Positions 12,750 to 24,141 of a stretch of 64,000 nucleotides of DNA are shown here, one piece after another. Every line of letters starts with the position of its first letter. Position 1 is the stretch's first letter. The position numbers and the translations under genes are program-made. This DNA is from Antedon mediterranea. Taxonomy: Eukaryota > Echinodermata > Crinoidea > Comatulida > Antedonidae. The DNA lies in contig NC_092672.1 in the NCBI RefSeq assembly GCF_964355755.1, positions 25,228,501 to 25,292,500 of the forward strand. The letters run 5' to 3'. Under the pieces are notes generated by a model. It saw only the letters and a list, made by a program, of their open reading frames with translations. It was not told where the DNA came from and made no database searches.

Positions 12750-15265
12750 CTTTAAAAAAAAACAAAACATTGTTGTTGTTTTTGTAGTTTATTTTGTATT
12801 AGTAATTTTTTATTGTACAAATCAATGCCGTAATTGTAGTAGTAGTAATAGTAGTAGTGATAATAATAATAATTAAACGTTTCATTATTTCTATTTATAA
12901 TTTATTGTACAAATCAATGCAATTTTAACGTTGCGTCTACCTCAATATAATAGTAACAACGAATTCATTAAGAAAACTAAAAATTGTAGTGTAGTAATAA
13001 TCAATTCAATGCCGCAACAAACATTGTAGTAATAGTAGTGATAATACAATTAAACGTTTGAAAGAAAAAAAAAATATTGTGTTTTTTCTCTCTTCCAACG
13101 CGATGACGACGACGACAGCATTTTATGTGATTGTGAGAATGTTGATGAAGAAATAAAGAGAGAGAGAGAGAGACATGGATACGGTTTGCTTAGACACCCA
13201 TGGATATTGACACCGTCAGTCCAGTCAAAAAATCACCCTCACCATGGTATAAGAACGTACCCTAATTAAATTTCATCCGTAGGTTCTATGTATATAGGTA
13301 ATAACATTTCTTGATGGTTGCGTCTTGCAAAACTTGGGATTTTACGAGAAAATTAGACTTTTTATACCCAATTTATAACCGCCTCATGTCGTATTATTGT
13401 GTACAGCGAATGCGACGAAGCGTGACTGAAATTACGAGACGCCGTTAGCGCCCGTTGAAAAATGCATTAACAAAGCTAAAAACCTACAAAATTAATAGTT
13501 TATACAAAAATTTAAATATAGTTTACAATAAATTGTATAATAAAATACATAAAATTATAAAGAAAACCCAATTATAAACTAAAATATTTACAGATATGTG
13601 TTTAAAAATGTACAAATCAAAATGGCCTTTCATAGAATAAAGTGCGCCCTCACGCGTCATACTTTTATCGGACTTGTATGAATGATTATAATATACGAAA
13701 CCCGATGCGGTTTGTTAGTTATTGCCTCTGCAAGAGGCAGAATATTATTATTATATTTTCACAAATATATTTCTAGTTTTTATTATGGAAAAAAAAAAGG
13801 ATTGTATATATTTAAACACATTAAAACCTCCAGTCTACCATCATGATGGATTAAGTGAAGCGCCGTATTGTATCTGCTAAACGGTAATGATCTCCTAGTT
13901 ATCTGGTTAGCCTATATTCTGGACATTCTTTTTTTAACAGCATTACTTGCGCGGATATCACAATGCATTGTTTATTCGCGATTATAGTCAATGTTAAGTT
14001 GAGTAAGCCGCGCAATCAGTAACATGCATAACATGCCGTGCATTCATCGCGCGTTGTATAATTATTATACATGGTTTCTTAAATCCAAACACACTCTTAT
14101 TCTAGAATGTTCATGTAGATACATACACCGTCTCTTTACCGATCGAGTTGATACGGTCGTGCAATCAATAAGAGGCATAACATGCCGTGCATTCATCGCG
14201 TGTTGTATACCGAGAGAACCAATTTAAAATATTGTTTACTTCGAGAAGAAGCAATACACCGTCTCTTTTTACCGATCGAGTTGATACGGTCGCGCAATCA
14301 GTAACAGGCATAACATGCCGTGCATGCATCGCGTGTTGTATATATACAATAATGTTTATAACTTTCCAGATCATACTTCTTATTCTATTCGATTACAGTT
14401 TCTAATGATAGCATCCTTCAGGAAACAGCGCGAGTCAATGTTTTCAAGCATTCAGTTCACCCAAACGGAGAGAGAACACTACCCGTTCTCTCTTCTTGTA
14501 TACGATATGTTCGTAACCTTCTAGATGATACTTCTTACTCTATTGGTATTACATTTTCTAATCATACTTTTGGAATGTTTCTGATTGTTCTTATAATAAT
14601 TATTATACACGGTTTCTTAAAATCTAAACACATTCTAGAATGTCCATGTACATGTTACTGTATAATGTTGGAAAATTTTATGATGACGGTTAAACATATT
14701 CAATACCGAGTGGCAGAGGCACGCATTATAGGCGAGATATATTATCTAACTTGCCGTTTAAGACAATTGCATTGGTTCGATGTATGAAATGACCCTTTAA
14801 CAGTTGTATGACAAAACCATTCTTCAATACTCCCGCACCAATGGACAATGCATGTCTCTTATTGTAAACGCTTTCAACTTGGTCATCTGTCATCATTGTT
14901 TAGAACAAAAAAGAGACAGAAAACTGGTACCCGTTTGCATTCATTGGATGTATGAAATGACCCTTTTAACAGTTTTATGAGAAAATTATTCTTCAATACA
15001 CGCGCACCAAAGAGGACAGTGCGTGTCTGTTATTGTAAACGCATTCGACTTGGTCATCTGTCATCGATAATTCTTTAGAACAAAAAAGAGACAGAAAACT
15101 GGTACCCGTTTGCATTCGTTTAATCAATTCAATGCCGCAATTTGTAGTAATAGTAGTGATAATACAATTAAACGTTTGAAAGAAAAAAAAAAATATTGTG
15201 TTTTTTCTCTCTTCCAACGCGATGACGACGACGACAGAATGTTATGTGATTGTGAGAATGTTGAT

Positions 15266-15303
<38 letters not shown>

Positions 15304-17837
15304 GGATACGGTTTGCTTAGACACCCATGGATATTGAATGTTGAGTCCAGTCAAAAAATCACCCTCACCATGGTATAAGAACGTACCCTAATAAAATTTC
15401 ATCCGTAGGTTCTATGTATATAGGTACGTAATAACATTTCTTGATGGTTGCGTCTTGCAAAACTTGGGATTTTACGAGAAAATTAGACTTGTTATACCCA
15501 ATTTATAACCGCCTCATGTCGTATTATTGTGTACAGCGAATGCGACGAAGCGTGACTGAAATTACGAGACGCCGTTAGCGCCCGTTGAAAAATGCATTAA
15601 CAAAGCTAAAAACCTACAAAATTAATAGTTTATACAAAAATTTAAATATAGTTTACAATAAATTGTATAATAAAATACATAAAATTATAAAGAAAACCCA
15701 ATTATAAACTAAAATATTTACAGATATGTGTTTAAAAATGTACAAATCAAAATGGCCTTTCATAGAATAAAGTGCGCCCTCACGCGTCATACTTTTATCG
15801 GACTTGTATGAATGATTATAATATACAAGGCATTAATATACGAAACCCGATGCGGTTTGTTAGTTTATTGCCTCTGCAAGAGGCAGAATTTTATTATTAT
15901 ATTTTCACAAATGTATTTCTAGTTTTTATCATGGAAACAAAAAAAGGATTGTATATATTTAAACACATTACAACCTCCAGTCTACCATCATGATGGATTA
16001 AGTGAAGCGCCGTATTGTATCTGCTAAAGCGTAATGATCTCCTAGTTGTCTGGTTAGCCTATATTCTGGACATTCTTTTTTTAACAGCATTACTTGCGCG
16101 GATATCACAATGCATTGTTTATTCGCGATTATAGTCAATGTTAAGTTGAGTAAGCCGCGCAATCAGTAACATGCATAACATGCCGTGCATTCATCGCGCG
16201 TTGTATAATTATTATACATGGTTTCTTAAATCCAAACACACTCTTATTCTAGAATGTTCATGTAGATACATACACCGTCTCTTTACCGATCGAGTTGATA
16301 CGGTCGTGCAATCAATAAGAGGCATAACATGCCGTGCATTCGTCGCCTGTTGTATATATACAATAATGTTTATAACTTTCCAGATCATACTTCTTATTCT
16401 ATTCGATTACAGTTTCTAATGATAGCATACTTCAGGAAACAGCGCGAGTCAATGTTTTCAAGCATTCAGTTCACCCAAACGGAGAGAGAACACTACCCGT
16501 TCCCTCTTCTTGTATACGATATGTTCGTAACCTTCTAGATGATACTTCTTACTCTATTGGTATTACAGTTTCTAATCATACTTTTGGAATGTTTCTGATT
16601 GTTCTTATAATAATTATTATACACGGTTTCTTAAAATCTAAACACATTCTAGAATGTCCATGTACATGTTACTGTATAATGTTGGAAAATTTTATGATGA
16701 CGGTTAAACATATTCAATACCGAGTGGCAGAGGCACGCATTATAGGCGAGATATATTATCTAACTTGCCGTTTAAGACAATTGCATTGGTTCGATGTATG
16801 AAATGACCCTTTAACAGTTGTATGACAAAACCATTCTTCAATACTCCCGCACCAATGGACAATGCATGTCTCTTATTGTAAACGCTTTCAACTTGGTCAT
16901 CTGTCATCATTGTTTAGAACAAAAAAGAGACAGAAAACTGGTACCCGTTTGCATTCATTGGATGTATGAAATGACCCTTTTAACAGTTTTATGAGAAAAT
17001 TATTCTTCAATACACGCGCACCAAAGAGGACAGTGCGTGGCTGTTATTGTAAACGCATTCAACTTGGTCATCTGTCATCGATAATTCTTTAGAACAAAAA
17101 AGAGACAGAAAACTGGTACCCGTTTGCATTTGGTCGATATATGAAATGACCCTTTAACCGTTTTATGAGAAAATTATTCTTCAATACACCCAGCACAAAG
17201 GAGGACAGTGTATATCTCTTATTGTAAACGCATTCAACTTGGTCATCATCAATCATTCGTTCGATAATTCTTTAGAACAAAAATAATAGATACTTTTGGA
17301 ATGTTTTTATAATAATTATTATACACGGTTTCTTAAAATCTAAACACATTCTAGAATGTTCATTTAGATGTTACAGTATATAAAATTAGGAAATAGTAAT
17401 TCATTACCTCTACCGCTCTCAATCACATGATATTCTTTTAACGAAGGAGGGTGAGTTGAAATTGGTTTAGAACTTGATACCAAGGTTCATTATACGATGG
17501 CAAACGATGCCAAAACATTTTCAATACCGATACAGTTGCCAAAGGTGCGCATTATAGGAGGCGCGTTATAATATCTAACTTGCCGTTTAAGACAATTGCA
17601 TTCATTCGATGTATGAAATGATCTTTAACAATTTTATGACAAAACTATTCTTCAATACCCACGCACCAAGGACAGTGCATGTATTTTATTGTAAACGCAT
17701 TAAACTTGGTCATTTCTTATTTATATGCACATATTATTTATTTTTGAAAAAAAAAAAAAACATAATCATTCAACAACAACAACGCTGTTATATATGTATT
17801 ATCAAATACAAATGTTTTCAACTGCCTCTCGCTTGAA
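12750..17837. repeat. Non-coding repeat block of unit C, with the ~2.1 kb duplication
   Basis: The sub-repeat occurs twice (about 13005-15123 and 15124-17140), as in unit A. The GA tract at 15267-15299 is longer than in the other copies. The 165-175 bp elements recur at about 14778, 14947, 16795, 16963 and 17136. Towards the right end a segment present in units A and B, around 5850-5950 and 10770-10860, is missing near 17715. No gene is seen. Confidence 0.8.
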
Positions 17838-18241
17838 TCACATGATGTCTTGTAACGAAGGAGGGTGAGTGGAATGATTAGGTAGACTTGAGTTCAAGGT
17901 CCATATGATGCAAACGACGACGATGATGATGATTCCAAACAGCAATCCTGCAATAGACCATCTCTTTGCCGATCGTGCTGATCTGGCTGCACCCTCACCG
18001 TCACCGTAGTCGAACTTTCTCGAACTCTGTAAAAGTAAAAGAATAGAAACTAAAATAGATTAAAAAAAATTTAAAAAAAAGTGGTGATGGGATGAGGTTG
18101 TAGAGGAAATAGATTACTTACATCTACGCTGTACACGATTCCTATAATACCGAATGGAATACAGCATAATAAAGTCACGAGTATAGCTGAAATCAGGTAA
18201 TTGTTAGGTCTTCTCGCCACTATACGGGAAACAGATTGCAT
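17838..18241 (-). CDS. CD225/dispanin (IFITM-like) membrane protein, two exons, copy C
   Basis: Exon 1 is 18122-18241 and exon 2 is 17838-18026, with the same splice sites and predicted 102-aa product as copies A and B; the only change noticed near the gene is within the intron. This copy is the one paired with the intact activator gene, from which it diverges across 225 bp. Confidence 0.8.
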
Positions 18242-18466
18242 GACAAAAGCATTCTCTTTCTCTCCAATGTACACGTACACAAATACACTCTAATCGATAC
18301 TCTTATTGCATTACGAAAAACAGCAGCGTGAACAAAAAAAAAAACAAAAAAACAACGCATCATCTTCAAATGGTAGTCAACACCGCTTATTCAAGCTGGA
18401 CGTTGATTGGCTGTTTGGGTCTTTATATACGTTAACTCGCTCACCGTGCATTCGTCAGTAGTCATC
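18242..18466. promoter_or_regulatory. Divergent promoter of CD225 copy C and the intact activator gene
   Basis: ATTGG lies at about 18403, TTTATATACG at about 18422 and TCAGT at about 18453, followed by the activator ATG at 18467. TATA-to-initiator spacing of about 30 nt and the TCAGT motif fit an arthropod RNA polymerase II core promoter. Confidence 0.65.
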
Positions 18467-20041
18467 ATGGATCATTGCGATATGGACATGTTTTTAGAAA
18501 ACCTATTAGCGTTCGATTCAACAGACGACGACATATTAAAGACGGCAATGTTGGAATTGCAAGACCCGGTCGAACCAGTTTTCATGGAGTACCAACAAGA
18601 AGATGATATAGCATCAGAACAACAACCACACCCATCACCACCACCACCGACGCCGCAAGAATCAACAAAGGCAAACACGATGATAAATGTTCGAGGCAGT
18701 CTCGGTAAACTAATTGCTTTCTGCGATGGATCTGAACATACACTAACGCAATCATACGGTCGAATGATCGGATCTTTGCAAAAGGCAAAAGGACGCATGC
18801 ACGAGATGCCAATGTTATTGATGTGTACGGACGGTGAAGAAGAGTACGCGGTTGTTGCAAGTGTTCTGGAATCATCGCGACTTGTCGAATCTACAATTGA
18901 AAATCAAGTCATGAGTGTACTTGGAGAAGACAATAGGAAAACAATAATGCAGCAATACGGTAGGGACAACGTGTTTATGAACGTTTCTTCACGAAATAAA
19001 AACTGTGTTGCTGACTTTGTCGGCGCCGATGTATCGACGATGCCCGTGCCGATTTTTGACATAATAAATGGCGACGTGAAACGTATTTGTTTCTATATGG
19101 CACTCGGCTGTCTCTACAGTCCACAATGCGATGATGATGTTGCGTCGTCGTCGTCGTCGTCGTCGCCGCCGATGAATGGCGTTCGACTTAGAACTCCAAA
19201 TGGAGTTGTCTATACGGCCGCCATCATGCCGATAACTGTAAAACGACGCATGCGACTAGAGTTGACTCTGGATAACGAATTGGACAACGGTAAACTGGAA
19301 GAGTTGCAAATTACGGTGACCAACAACAACCGTATATTGTTATTGCATAAACAAGAAAAAAGAACCTATCACTGCGGTGCGGACATGAAGTATCCCATAA
19401 CTTTGCACGGTGCCTTTTCCACACCGTGCGCATCGGAGAAAAAGAATGGTGTTGCCACCGCCATTGCGAATATTGCCAAAACCAATTCAATCAACAAAAC
19501 ACTATTTGCTAGATTTGTTGGACGAGCGATGGAATCACATGCAAGCAGTGATTGGACTGCCATAATAAACATTCTTCAGATATCAGATCAAATGACGAAA
19601 TTAAAAGAAAAATGTGAGTACAAACGAAAACGAATCTTAAAAGATTCTCTAATAGACAAGTATCCTTCAACAAGAGGTTTTGTTAGTGATGTAAATAATT
19701 TACCCTCATCTAACATTGGCATTCAACAACTGATAAGCCAATTGGAGCAGGCACGCCAAGATTTACGCGAAACAGAGACCAAATTGAGTACTTTACAAAC
19801 ACAATTCAATAACATGTTGATAGAATTCCAAAATCACATCACCAAATCGGAAGAAAGAGAAATCAAATATCAACAAGTAATAGAAAATATGCAAAAACGA
19901 GAAACCGATATGGTTTCTACGTTTCAAGACAGTTTGCTTTCGATGGCCGATACTTTGCGTGATGAGATGCGCCAACAACTGACAAAACGAAAGCGTCTTC
20001 CTCAATGCGGCAATATTAAGAAAAAACAACGAATCCATTGA
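18467..20041 (+). CDS. Putative nuclear transcription activator: acidic N-terminus, coiled coil, basic tail (524 aa)
   Basis: This is the only intact copy in the window. The start is the first ATG after the TATA/TCAGT promoter. Residues 1-50 are acidic and hydrophobic (MDMFLENLLAFDSTDDDIL), resembling acidic activation regions. A Pro-rich linker follows, then a serine run near residues 226-234. Residues about 416-510 form a long charged coiled coil. The last 20 residues contain KRKR and KKKQR clusters that look like a nuclear localisation signal. No enzyme motif is seen. Dimerising activator is inference from composition; an immediate-early-type role is plausible given amplification beside hr-like repeats. 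I do not recognise a named homologue. Confidence 0.7.
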   Translation: MDHCDMDMFLENLLAFDSTDDDILKTAMLELQDPVEPVFMEYQQEDDIASEQQPHPSPPPPTPQESTKANTMINVRGSLGKLIAFCDGSEHTLTQSYGRMIGSLQKAKGRMHEMPMLLMCTDGEEEYAVVASVLESSRLVESTIENQVMSVLGEDNRKTIMQQYGRDNVFMNVSSRNKNCVADFVGADVSTMPVPIFDIINGDVKRICFYMALGCLYSPQCDDDVASSSSSSSPPMNGVRLRTPNGVVYTAAIMPITVKRRMRLELTLDNELDNGKLEELQITVTNNNRILLLHKQEKRTYHCGADMKYPITLHGAFSTPCASEKKNGVATAIANIAKTNSINKTLFARFVGRAMESHASSDWTAIINILQISDQMTKLKEKCEYKRKRILKDSLIDKYPSTRGFVSDVNNLPSSNIGIQQLISQLEQARQDLRETETKLSTLQTQFNNMLIEFQNHITKSEEREIKYQQVIENMQKRETDMVSTFQDSLLSMADTLRDEMRQQLTKRKRLPQCGNIKKKQRIH

Positions 20042-21310
20042 CTTTAAAAAAAAACAAACATTGTTGTTGTTTTTGTAGTAATTTTGTTGTTGTTAGTAAT
20101 TTTTTATTGTACAAATCAATGCCGTAATTGTAGTAGTAGTAATAGTAGTAGTGATAATAATAATAATTAAACGTTTCATTATTTCTATTTATAATTTATT
20201 GTACAAATCAATGCAATTTTAACGTTGCGTCTACCTCAATATAATAGTAACAACGAATTCATTAAGAAAACTAAAAATTGTAGTGTAGTAATAATCAATT
20301 CAATGCCGCAATTTGTAGTAATAGTAGTGATAATACAATTAAACGTTTGAAAGAAAAAAAAAATATTGTGTTTTTTCTCTCTTCCAACGCGATGACGACG
20401 ACGACGACAGAATTTTATGTGATTGTGAGAATGTTGATGAAGAAATAAAGAGAGAGAGAGAGAGACATGGATACGGTTTGCTTAGACACCCATGGATATT
20501 GACACCGTCAGTCCAGTCAAAAAATCACCCTCACCATGGTATAAGAACGTACCCTAATTAAATTTCATCCGTAGGTTCTATGTATATAGGTAATAACATT
20601 TCTTGATGGTTGCGTCTTGCAAAACTTGGGATTTTACGAGAAAATTAGACTTTTTATACCCAATTTATAACCGCCTCATGTCGTATTATTGTGTACAGCG
20701 AATGCGACGAAGCGTGACTGAAATTACGAGACGCCGTTAGCGCCCGTTGAAAAATGCATTAACAAAGCTAAAAACCTACAAAATTATAAGTTTATACAAA
20801 AATTTAAATATAGTTTACAATAAATTGTATAATAAAATACATAAAATTATAAAGAAAACCCAATTATAAACTAAAATATTTACAGATATGTGTTTAAAAA
20901 TGTACAAATCAAAATGGCCTTTCATAGAATAAAGTGCGCCCTCACGCGTCATACTTTTATCGGACTTATATGAATGATTATAATATACAAGGCATTAATA
21001 TACGAAACCCAATGCGGTTTGTTAGTTATTGCCTCTGCAAGAGGCAGAATATTATTATTATATTTTCACAAATATATTTCTAGTTTTTATTATGGAAAAA
21101 AAAAAAGGATTGTATATATTTAAACACATTAAAACCTCCAGTCTACCATCATGATGGATTAAGTGAAGCGCCGTATTGTATCTGCTAAAGCGTAATGATC
21201 TCCTAGTTATCTGGTTAGCCTATATTCTGGACATTCTTTTTTTAACAGCATTACTTGCGCGGATATCACAATGCATTGCATATTTTGAACTATCATTCGC
21301 GATTATAATC
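20042..21310. repeat. Partial unit D: non-coding repeat block, truncated
   Basis: It matches the block following the other activator copies (GA tract at 20452-20464, the conserved segment at 20510-20649) until about 21280. There it breaks into unrelated AT-rich sequence shortly before the 165-175 bp elements would begin. No gene is seen; the short ORF near 21200-21358 spans the break and is not credible. Confidence 0.75.
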
Positions 21311-21789
21311 TTAATTAGAGTAAGAACCAATTATTTAAGGATAATCCATTTCGCGTAGGCGCGCCTCCTATACGAAAGATACTACCTCAAGTAGACCTAC
21401 TTTCACTTTCCAACAATTATTAAGAGCGTATCAAAGGGGCTGGTTGGCATTCGTCTGAATCAACATTTTTCATTTTCCACTTTCACCCGCCGCCACCCAC
21501 CGCTGCCCACTGCCAATGGGGAGGAGGAGCCGGTTTGATCCTCTCTGAATCCGTCTGGCCTTCACATCGTACCGATGTGTGAAGTTTGAGCCAATAAACT
21601 TCATTCATGACGATTCTTTAAGTTCGAAGTCGTCTTCCAGAATTCAAAGCATTCTAAAGTTAAAGTGTTTTTCCACTAAATAAAAGAGAGTGAGAATGTT
21701 GGAGTGTGATGTAAGATTCGCGAGAAACTACATACTGTATTACCCAATTCTCCTTTTTTAAGTATTAAATACTTTCTAATAATATTAAG
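21311..21789. other. Intergenic, no gene seen
   Basis: Unique sequence with a GC-richer island (about 21485-21570) of CCGCC/CCACC runs. No ORF, RNA gene or clear repeat is supported. Confidence 0.4.
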
Positions 21790-21929
21790 TCTAATTTTCT
21801 CGTAAAATCCCAAGTTTTGCAAGACGCAACCATCAAGAAATGTTATTACCTATATACATAGAACCTACGGATGAAATTTTATTAGGGTACGTTCTTATAC
21901 CATGGTGAGGGTGATTTTTTGACTGGACT
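21790..21929 (-). repeat. Inverted copy of a conserved array segment
   Basis: This 140-nt stretch is the reverse complement of 20510-20649, including the CACCCTCACCATGG and CATCCGTAGG parts, with almost no change. It forms an inverted repeat spaced about 1.1 kb from the last unit's copy. Confidence 0.9.
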
Positions 21930-22560
21930 AAAATAATCCATTAATCAATAAAAATTATGCATTTTTAATTGTTGATTTTATATATGAAGATGATAATAAA
22001 ATTAAAAGAAATTAAAGTGTAATCTTTATTCGTATTAATAATAATAAATAATAAATAACATTTATAAAGCGCAAGAGACTAAGGTTTCATTGTTTAAGGG
22101 TGTAAAATCTTCAAAGGCTGTTTTCTAATTGTTGATAATCTATTGAATTCGGAAGTGCTTTGTTGAATTCGGAAGTGCTTTGTTGAAATCGGGTCATATC
22201 TTAATTGCCTTGAAAGAAATTATAAAGCAAGTTACATTATTTTTTCGAAAGCTTAAAGAATGGAGATTAATATTATAATAATAATAAAAAAATATTTAAT
22301 TGTGCTACATGATAGTGTACTTTCTAATTATACAAACCTAACCCTCTAAATAATCTCTCTCAACTATTGAAAAAAAAAAAATGCATGTCCTTGACACACC
22401 TTGAACCGATGGCTGTGTGCAACGTTAAAGTCACTAGACTAAACATTTCGGTTGGCAAAACATGTTTACACAAGATACTCTATATAGCACACTCTATACT
22501 ATATGTACATCATTTCTGCAGACAGAAACGTATACCGAACTTGCTATAGTTTTATAGAAA
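21930..22560. repeat. Dispersed AT-rich repeat, related to 29.6-30.4 kb and 55.0-55.1 kb
   Basis: About 21935-22060 matches about 29628-29745. The part with GTTGATAATCTATTGAATTC (22131-22150) recurs at about 30310 and, inverted, at about 55030-55140. The remainder is unassigned AT-rich sequence; the short ORF at 22367-22549 is not credible. Confidence 0.6.
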
Positions 22561-22579
22561 GATACCTCTTGACAGTAAC

Positions 22580-22835
22580 ACTAAATCGTAGTAACAACGA
22601 ATCCATTGAGAAAACTTAAAATTATATAGTGTAGTAGTAATCAATTCAATGCAGCAATAAACATTGTAGTAATAGTACAGTAGTGACAATAAAATTAAAC
22701 GTTTGAAAGAAAAAAATATATATTGTGTTTTTCTCTCTTTCAACGTGATGACGACGACAGAATGTTATGACTATAAATGTGATTGAGAATGTCGAGGGAG
22801 GAGAGAGAGAGAGAGAGAGAGTGAGAAATACATGG
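22580..22835 (+). repeat. Diverged fragment of the tandem-array repeat
   Basis: It aligns with about 1090-1315 of the array (AACGAATCCATTGAGAAAAC, then AATTCAATGC, the AAACGTTTGAAAG run, GATGACGACGAC and a GA tract) with many substitutions and indels, so it is older than the array copies. Confidence 0.75.
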
Positions 22836-23017
22836 ATTCGTTTGTTTATACACGCATAAATACTGTATGTTGTATCGTCAGCACTATTTGTTTGCTATTG
22901 ATTCTGTTATTAATAGCATTGGTCGTACATTACGCGAGAATATTAACAAAAAAAAAAAGCACCTTCCATTTACAAACCAAACACAGTAAACAAACACTAA
23001 TTGTATAATAATAAACT

Positions 23018-23404
23018 ATGATTCTAGAAGTCAAAACTATCACTATCACTTTGTTGACAATCGTATGCATAACGTTGCTACTTGTCTACGTGTCCTGTGG
23101 AAGAAATAGCGCATGCAACGAACGGTTGTGTGGCATCAGTGGACGAATGGAGTACGATGGTGTATCGAAATATTGCGTGTGTGTAGGCGATGGCGTCTCC
23201 GGAGCCGTGTGCAAACAATCGATTCCTAAAACAACAGTAAACTGCACGACGTGTACAGCGCATAATGGCCGATGTGTATACTCTGACGCCGCAGACGGTA
23301 ACTATTGCGTGTGTCCCAACGATCGTTTCGGATTCTCGTGTGAGTATCGGTACGTCGGTGGTGTATCGGCAGCGATGTTAGCGTACGTTCAGGCTTGTCT
23401 CTAA
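23018..23404 (+). CDS. Small EGF-like membrane protein (128 aa)
   Basis: The start is the ATG at 23018, which gives an N-terminal hydrophobic segment (residues 8-27) reading as a signal anchor or signal peptide. Two Cys-rich modules follow. The second has the EGF-type order C-x2-C-x4-NGxC, then YCVCP, FGFSC, with aromatic and glycine positions in place. The first is a looser C...C...CVC...C version. Such modules act outside the cell or on the virion surface; receptor binding is only a guess. It lies 41 nt upstream of the next membrane protein gene on the same strand. Confidence 0.75.
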   Translation: MILEVKTITITLLTIVCITLLLVYVSCGRNSACNERLCGISGRMEYDGVSKYCVCVGDGVSGAVCKQSIPKTTVNCTTCTAHNGRCVYSDAADGNYCVCPNDRFGFSCEYRYVGGVSAAMLAYVQACL

Positions 23405-23445
23405 AAAAACAAAACAAAAAAACCACCGCACACACGCACTACACT

Positions 23446-24141
23446 ATGGGCATTAAACTGGCCTTGTTCGAATGCGCTTATCGATGGTTGCCCATTCAAC
23501 CGTATTTCTACATATCTATCATACTTTTCATAACGTTCAGTCTCATCAGTTATGTCATCGTAGCGTCCAGAGCCATCGTCGGCAACGTATGTAAAGTATT
23601 GTCCGCTGTAACGAAACAAGTGGAGCGAATCATCATCAGTCAAGCCAAGAAGAAAAGTTTACGCGTGTACATGCATCAATTCCAGGCTCTGTGGCACACC
23701 ATCGACGGATGCGAAGCTTTTCAAACTTGGTATCAAGTCGTACGTTACGGATTTCACAGAACGATGGGATACGTTTTCTGTGACAAAATGCGATGGTTTT
23801 ACTCGATAACGTTCACTCGTTATCTTGTCTATTATCCAATGAATCTACTCGTATGGCAACCGACGCACGGTGACTGCTCCGTCAGTTATCAGGACGATAT
23901 CTGCTTTGCCTTTCATCTAAATCTAATCTTGGACGTGATTCGGCGATATCTTATCATATCCGTCGTGGTTTTGTACAATACTTGGCCTCTCGTCTCTCAT
24001 TATATGGCCACATTAAAACGCATCTTTAGAACTTTGCATCGAGAAATGTGCTATCAGTTGCACAGACTTGATCCCGGCGGTCATTCTTTGACGCGCGGAC
24101 GCTTTGCAAAACGAATCAAACATTTTTTTCACTTTGATTGA
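23446..24141 (+). CDS. Predicted membrane protein, two hydrophobic segments (231 aa)
   Basis: I chose the ATG at 23446, because codons before it run through the intergenic AAAACAAAAAAACC stretch. Residues about 19-43 are strongly hydrophobic (YISIILFITFSLISYVIVAS) and another hydrophobic stretch lies at about 165-190. The rest is basic and rich in aromatic residues, with scattered Cys. The C-terminus (KRIKHFFHF) is basic. Its stop overlaps the end of the convergent glycoprotein gene by 13 bp. I recognise no family; an envelope protein is likely from its neighbours. Confidence 0.7.
   Translation: MGIKLALFECAYRWLPIQPYFYISIILFITFSLISYVIVASRAIVGNVCKVLSAVTKQVERIIISQAKKKSLRVYMHQFQALWHTIDGCEAFQTWYQVVRYGFHRTMGYVFCDKMRWFYSITFTRYLVYYPMNLLVWQPTHGDCSVSYQDDICFAFHLNLILDVIRRYLIISVVVLYNTWPLVSHYMATLKRIFRTLHREMCYQLHRLDPGGHSLTRGRFAKRIKHFFHFD

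Larger units (their letters stand above)
1..21310. repeat. Tandem array of 4.9-6.9 kb units (three full periods plus a partial one)
   Basis: The same marker (AAACTAATTGCTTTCTGCG) recurs at 1, 6946, 11863 and 18707, giving periods of 6945, 4917 and 6844 bp. Apart from internal duplications the units are almost identical base for base, so the amplification is recent or kept homogeneous by conversion. Each period contains activator gene sequence, a long non-coding repeat block and a CD225-like gene. The fourth unit keeps the array sequence until about 21280-21310, then diverges. The array also continues left of the window, since position 1 lies inside an activator copy. An assembly artefact cannot be excluded from sequence alone, but unit-specific SNPs and indels argue against simple read duplication. 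Confidence 0.95.
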
